Positions 55,928 to 60,280 of a stretch of 60,280 bases of DNA are shown one piece after another (position 1 is the first letter of the stretch; each line of letters starts with the position of its first letter). Source of the DNA: Oceanospirillaceae bacterium (GTDB lineage: Bacteria; Pseudomonadota; Gammaproteobacteria; Pseudomonadales; Balneatricaceae); contig JABSQZ010000011.1 of assembly GCA_013215505.1 (NCBI GenBank), forward strand, positions 1 through 60,280. The letters run 5' to 3'. A program made the position numbers and the translations under genes. The notes beneath the pieces are model-generated. The model was not told where the DNA came from, ran no database searches, and was given only the letters and a program-made list of their open reading frames with translations.

Positions 55928-58900
55928 TCATTCATAATCATTATGGCTGCGCGGGATGGTAATCAGATCTTCGGAATTTTCTGAGATACTGAAAGTCGCC
56001 ATTTCTAAGAGTGTTCCCTGCTGGCTGTCTGTCAGTCCCTCGAACAGTTCTGCACTGCTATTGGCCTTGTACAGATTATCGATCGCCGCTGAGAGCCCCT
56101 CGACATCAGCTAAAACATCATCCAGCGTCAGATCCTCAATTTGTGCGGGTGTTAACCATAATTCACGTTCATCTGCGGGATCACCTGAAGGTTCCAGCAG
56201 CGGGAATAGATGGCTTGCAGCTTTAATTTGCCCTTCTGCTCCTGGCGAATTTACAGCATTTCCACTAGGATCAGCTCCCAGGTATTCAGTAACAATCGCC
56301 GAAGGTTGCAGTGCTGCTTTCGCCGCCAGGCTGGTAAATTCAGCAAATAAGCTCGCATATTCCGCTAATAACTGCGCTTTAACACTGACGGCTTGCGCTG
56401 CAGGGACATTAAGATCGTCCTGAATAGCAGGTTCTATCACTGAGGAATCGATATTGAGTTGGGTAGAATTCGCTGACGCGGTTGCCGCTAAAGAGCCAGT
56501 GGTTAGCGCACCTGCCTGGTATTTAAACCAGACATCGCCCATCTGTTGCTGCTCACCGCTGTTATTAGTATAGCTACCGAGCATGCCGATGGTATTGCCG
56601 TTACTATCGATGTTGCTGTGCTGATATGTCAGGGTGATTTCGCTGACCCCGGCCTGTTGTAAGCTTAAAAGCTCGCCCGCCTGAGTAATACCATCAGAGT
56701 TGGCATCGACCCACACTTGCAGTTCTGTGAAGGTATCATCAGCGGCGTTAATCAGCCCATCGCCATTGGAGTCAAGTGCCGCCAGCGCCGCGTAGCCATC
56801 TTGGGCTTTTGTGCCATCTGCCAGCAGTGTGTGTTCACCAAATAACTCAGTAGCATCATTGATCATGCCATCACCGTTAAGGTCGCGTACTAACAGGCCA
56901 TCATTTTTGCCGACCCAGCCGGTATGATCGACGCTGCCATCGGCATCAATATCAAAGATGATGCCCTCATCAACCGACAAGGTTTCTATGCCATTGTTGT
57001 TCAGATCGAGGATTAACGGGGTGCTCATATCATAAGGTTGAGTGGTGATAGTGATGGTCGTACCGTCTATGATAGACGTTCCTGTGACAGTAATGGTTAA
57101 TTCGTAAGTCTGTGCATCTGTTATGCCTATTAATTTAACATCCAGCCAATCGGCCGCAGGGACAACAACTGTATTATAGTTGGAATCGGCGGGATCGGTG
57201 GACTCGACGGGATATTCTTTATTATTTTTAGCCACTAACAGCCCCTGAGTATACACCACTCTATAAGAAGTAGCCTCTAAGCCACCCTCTAGCGCCGTAG
57301 TAATGTCAATATCACCGTCACCGATCCAAGTGGTCAAAAACTGACCTTCTGATGAGACCCTCTGCGTATAGACATGGGTGCTACCATCTGGCAATCTTCC
57401 GTTCCAGCTAATCACGTAGTCACCACCTGAACCTATCTCACTGACACTTGGTCCCTGATCATGTAGAATTTCACTATTGGAGTTAAAACGAATAAGCTCG
57501 TTGCCTGTGGTAGTGCCGTTGGCATTGACTTTTTGTGAATAAATTTCATAAACACTATCAGCTCCCCATGCCTCCCAAACCACTACATATTCACCACTAG
57601 TGCCAATTTCGCTGATCGCCGTATTATCGACTGACATCGCACCTGAGGGCACATCTAAGGCTAATAAGCCATCCTGTTTTAACCCATCACTGTTAAACTT
57701 CTGAGTGTAAACCTGAGAGCCCGTCCCACTGCCACCACTGAAGGCAACCACAAAGTCCCCGCTATTGCCGAGCATACTGATTGATGAATACTGGTCAGCA
57801 TATTGATTATTAGTGTCTGTATCTAAGTACACCTTCGGCTGCGAACTTCCATCGGCGTTGATCTTTTGCACAAGAATCTGACTTTTACCATTAACATATT
57901 GGCTTGCCGTGATGATATAAGAGCCATCGTCCCCCGCGGAAGCCACTTTAACATAATAGGTACCGGAATCTGTTTTGGCTCCAGTCTCTCCTTTAATCGT
58001 GCCATTTGATGCTAATGTACAGCTGTAGACAGTGCTTCCGCCTTGCCATACCACGACAGAGGTCCCCGTCGCATTGATAACCGCCATATCCAGTTCATAA
58101 GTTGAACCATTGTCAGTAAGTATATTTATCATAATTGGAAACTTTGGATCAGTTACTACCATGTCGCTGTAAGCGGAAAAGTAAATATTACCGTCTTCGT
58201 TGAACCAGCTGATCACAAAATCACCACTGTCATTTAAGATAGCGATGTTAGGCTTGTGATCCGTGACATTATCAGCAGCTAATGTAACTATACCCTGTGA
58301 CGAACCGCTGCCATCTGCTTCAAATCTTTGAATATTAATTTTTCCTGAATCTCTCCAGGCCAGTAAATAGGCACCGGTATCACCTATAGCCTTCACCTCA
58401 GATTCTGTGTCATAAATAGAACCATAATCACCCTGGCTGTTTATCGTACCGGTAAAGCCAGAGACAGTAATAGAAAATTCTTGATCAACTATCTGTTGTA
58501 AAGCGCCTAAGGTGTCGTATATTTTTTCATCCGCTAAGTTAGCCATGAGCCGGGCTCGGATCTGTTGAATATTATTGTTGTCGACATTGGTGACACCCAG
58601 CGCTGCTAAGTCAGCGATACCTAAGCCCATAGTTCCGGTTGTATCTTTGGCATAATCAAACACACGATCCGCAGCATCGGCGATTGCCTGCAGCTCTGTG
58701 TAGTTATTGACATCTTCATCTGTGTTTTTTTGGTCAAACACTGAGTTGAGTAATTTTGCTCTGCCTGCCGATTCCACATTTTTTAAGCCTAAGAGTTGAT
58801 AGTCAACCATGCTCAGTTGTGGGTCAGCATCATCGATCCCATCGGCGCTGGCGAGAATAACATTGTAATTATCCACCAGCTGCTGGATTTCCAGCTTGCT

Positions 58901-60280
58901 ATTCATGGCATCACCATTAACCAACTGACTGTCGAGCAAACTGTTAATCGCCGCTAAGGTAACCGCTGATACATTTTTAACCTTTGCATCTGCATAATCC
59001 GATAACTGCAAACTGTGTGTGATGGCATCATTAGACTCGGCACGGTTTTTAATAGCTTCCAGGGCGTCCACCATCGATATGGCTACATCGACTATCGTTT
59101 GTATGTTGACCAGGCTATTTGCCGCGCCATCTTCTGCGGCCAATATTTCTGCATTGACCACTGTTATGTTATCTGAATTGACATTCGTGGCACCCGCATC
59201 CCAATAAACTTGCACGGCCAAATTTGGGTCGGACTGGCTGTACATTTCGATACTGTTAATGGCATCAGCTTGCATGTCGACAATCAAGGTTGCTAGCTTA
59301 GTCAAGCTGTCTACCGCGCTGCCAGAATCTACTGTGACAAAAATTAAGGTTTTAATGGTCACAAAGTTAAATGTATTGGCACCACTTAAGCCTAGATCGT
59401 TTAAATGTGTATAAGTGAGTACATTGCTGTTAGGGCCATCGGCAGTGGCCCAGATGACTGCATTAACCCTGTGAGCTAAATCCGTGACATCTGCTGGGGT
59501 ATCTACCCGCTCGATGGGCATCTCATTTATCACACTATTAAGTAGGTTAATACCCGTTTCATCATCGGCAACAAAAATTCCCAGTGCCGTAAAATCGGCG
59601 AACTCCAGCAATATTGGGCTAGTGCCCCCCTCATCGGCCGCCGAGCGAATCTTTAGCACGGCATCGGCAAAAGCTTTCACAGCTGCAAAAGTTTCTACTT
59701 TTGTACTATCAACGTTGCTATTTAAAAGGAATGGGGTAATGTACTGATAATTGTCAATATCAACATTAATCAGGCCGACATCGGCATAAGTGCTGGCTGT
59801 AATACTCGCAGTATTATCTGAATTCACTGCTCCTTTTAAAGCTTCCAAACCCTCCTGATAGGCCGTGATGGCCGACTGCACTGTCCCCTCTACTTTAACA
59901 ATGTTGTTCACTTCCCCGCTGCCTGCAGCAAATACTTTGTTGTTGACTGCCGCTAAGTTTTCAGTGGTCACCGTGCTGATGTCTATATCCAGAAAGTCCT
60001 GGATAACTAACCGGCCTGCAGTCACATCACCACCATCGCAATAGGTCTTAATACGCGCCAGCGCCTCAGGTACAACTGCATTGATCATGTTCTGTATCTC
60101 AGTGAACTGATCAACGCCGCTGCCATTGGAATTACTGTTGGCAACTTTACCGGCAACAGTGATTAGATTGTTAGCATTTACCCCACTAAAACCCAGATCA
60201 TCAAACAGCGCCACGTTCAAGCCACTGGTATCGACCTCCCCCCCCGGCGCCGCCACGCGCATAATTATTTCGACTTGACT
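55928..60280 (-). CDS. C-terminal part of a giant calcium-binding surface/secreted protein
   Basis: The frame is open to the right edge, so the N-terminus is missing; an ATG at 60262 is internal or coincidental. Residues below are counted from it. About nine helical repeats of 65-80 residues occupy 1-600 (pattern: short Leu-rich segment, DLG..NV, then a helix ending like LQxIVD). Seven repeats of the form GDYVVSW...YTQKxNxDG follow (about 605-975), suggesting a seven-bladed propeller. A C-terminal domain (about 1080-1245) has calcium loops DLNNNGIET, DIDADGSVDH, DLNGDGMIND, DSNGDGLINAAD and DANSDGITQAGE with TGWVGKNDGLLVRDLNGDG, as in hemolysin-type/RTX exoproteins. No GGxGxD nonapeptide run is seen. 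Likely a type I-secreted adhesin; no exporter is in this window. Confidence 0.8.
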   Translation of the reverse strand, partial: SQVEIIMRVAAPGGEVDTSGLNVALFDDLGFSGVNANNLITVAGKVANSNSNGSGVDQFTEIQNMINAVVPEALARIKTYCDGGDVTAGRLVIQDFLDIDISTVTTENLAAVNNKVFAAGSGEVNNIVKVEGTVQSAITAYQEGLEALKGAVNSDNTASITASTYADVGLINVDIDNYQYITPFLLNSNVDSTKVETFAAVKAFADAVLKIRSAADEGGTSPILLEFADFTALGIFVADDETGINLLNSVINEMPIERVDTPADVTDLAHRVNAVIWATADGPNSNVLTYTHLNDLGLSGANTFNFVTIKTLIFVTVDSGSAVDSLTKLATLIVDMQADAINSIEMYSQSDPNLAVQVYWDAGATNVNSDNITVVNAEILAAEDGAANSLVNIQTIVDVAISMVDALEAIKNRAESNDAITHSLQLSDYADAKVKNVSAVTLAAINSLLDSQLVNGDAMNSKLEIQQLVDNYNVILASADGIDDADPQLSMVDYQLLGLKNVESAGRAKLLNSVFDQKNTDEDVNNYTELQAIADAADRVFDYAKDTTGTMGLGIADLAALGVTNVDNNNIQQIRARLMANLADEKIYDTLGALQQIVDQEFSITVSGFTGTINSQGDYGSIYDTESEVKAIGDTGAYLLAWRDSGKINIQRFEADGSGSSQGIVTLAADNVTDHKPNIAILNDSGDFVISWFNEDGNIYFSAYSDMVVTDPKFPIMINILTDNGSTYELDMAVINATGTSVVVWQGGSTVYSCTLASNGTIKGETGAKTDSGTYYVKVASAGDDGSYIITASQYVNGKSQILVQKINADGSSQPKVYLDTDTNNQYADQYSSISMLGNSGDFVVAFSGGSGTGSQVYTQKFNSDGLKQDGLLALDVPSGAMSVDNTAISEIGTSGEYVVVWEAWGADSVYEIYSQKVNANGTTTGNELIRFNSNSEILHDQGPSVSEIGSGGDYVISWNGRLPDGSTHVYTQRVSSEGQFLTTWIGDGDIDITTALEGGLEATSYRVVYTQGLLVAKNNKEYPVESTDPADSNYNTVVVPAADWLDVKLIGITDAQTYELTITVTGTSIIDGTTITITTQPYDMSTPLILDLNNNGIETLSVDEGIIFDIDADGSVDHTGWVGKNDGLLVRDLNGDGMINDATELFGEHTLLADGTKAQDGYAALAALDSNGDGLINAADDTFTELQVWVDANSDGITQAGELLSLQQAGVSEITLTYQHSNIDSNGNTIGMLGSYTNNSGEQQQMGDVWFKYQAGALTTGSLAATASANSTQLNIDSSVIEPAIQDDLNVPAAQAVSVKAQLLAEYASLFAEFTSLAAKAALQPSAIVTEYLGADPSGNAVNSPGAEGQIKAASHLFPLLEPSGDPADERELWLTPAQIEDLTLDDVLADVEGLSAAIDNLYKANSSAELFEGLTDSQQGTLLEMATFSISENSEDLITIPRSHNDYE

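Overview
The window looks like the chromosome of a free-living, probably marine gammaproteobacterium. The gene order mraZ-rsmH-ftsL-ftsI-murEF-mraY-murD-ftsW-murG-murC-ftsQ-ftsZ-lpxC-secA, followed by pilABCD-coaE-yacG, nadC and ampD, is a gammaproteobacterial arrangement. LpxC and type IV pilus genes show a diderm cell. Placement below class (something like Cellvibrionales) is a guess from gene order and moderate GC.

Layout. (1) 1-7943: housekeeping genes: the end of an unknown CDS, fxsA, ampG, yajQ, panE, a PduO-type cobalamin adenosyltransferase, zapG, a Nif3-like protein and a DegS/AlgW protease. (2) 7960-16418: an AcoR-like sigma-54 activator divergent from a six-gene ABC operon of the GlpSTPQUV (glycerol/polyol) type. 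A well-spaced -24/-12 promoter lies between them. (3) 16773-23289: a probable iron block: an exported DUF4856-like protein, a membrane di-iron hydroxylase of the sterol desaturase family, and a complete FbpABC ferric-iron transporter. Candidate Fur boxes precede the first and third genes. (4) 23286-31549: rsmE, ampD, nadC, pilA and pilBCD-coaE-yacG, then mutT on the other strand. (5) 31565-52154, all on the minus strand: argJ, secA, lpxC and a tightly overlapping dcw division/cell-wall cluster. ftsA and ddlB are missing from their usual places. An MraZ operator overlaps the mraZ promoter. (6) 52155-60280: an accessory region with two gene-poor stretches of 1.2-1.4 kb, palindromic repeats, a likely pseudogene and an AT-rich 7TM-AraC regulator. 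It ends with the C-terminal 1,450 residues of a giant calcium-binding surface or secreted protein whose start lies beyond the window.

How the parts work together. The dcw cluster makes lipid II and the divisome, and AmpG and AmpD recycle muropeptides from the same wall. The pil genes supply pilin, its peptidase, the extension motor and the platform. The ABC operon and its divergent activator form a self-contained substrate-induced uptake module.

The strongest points for follow-up are: the absence of ftsA from between ftsQ and ftsZ, together with a doubled FtsZ tail motif and long cytoplasmic tails on FtsQ and FtsW; heptanucleotide arrays in the same sense orientation just after three unrelated stop codons; the asymmetric ATPase pair and sigma-54 control of the polyol transporter; and the repeat architecture of the giant protein.
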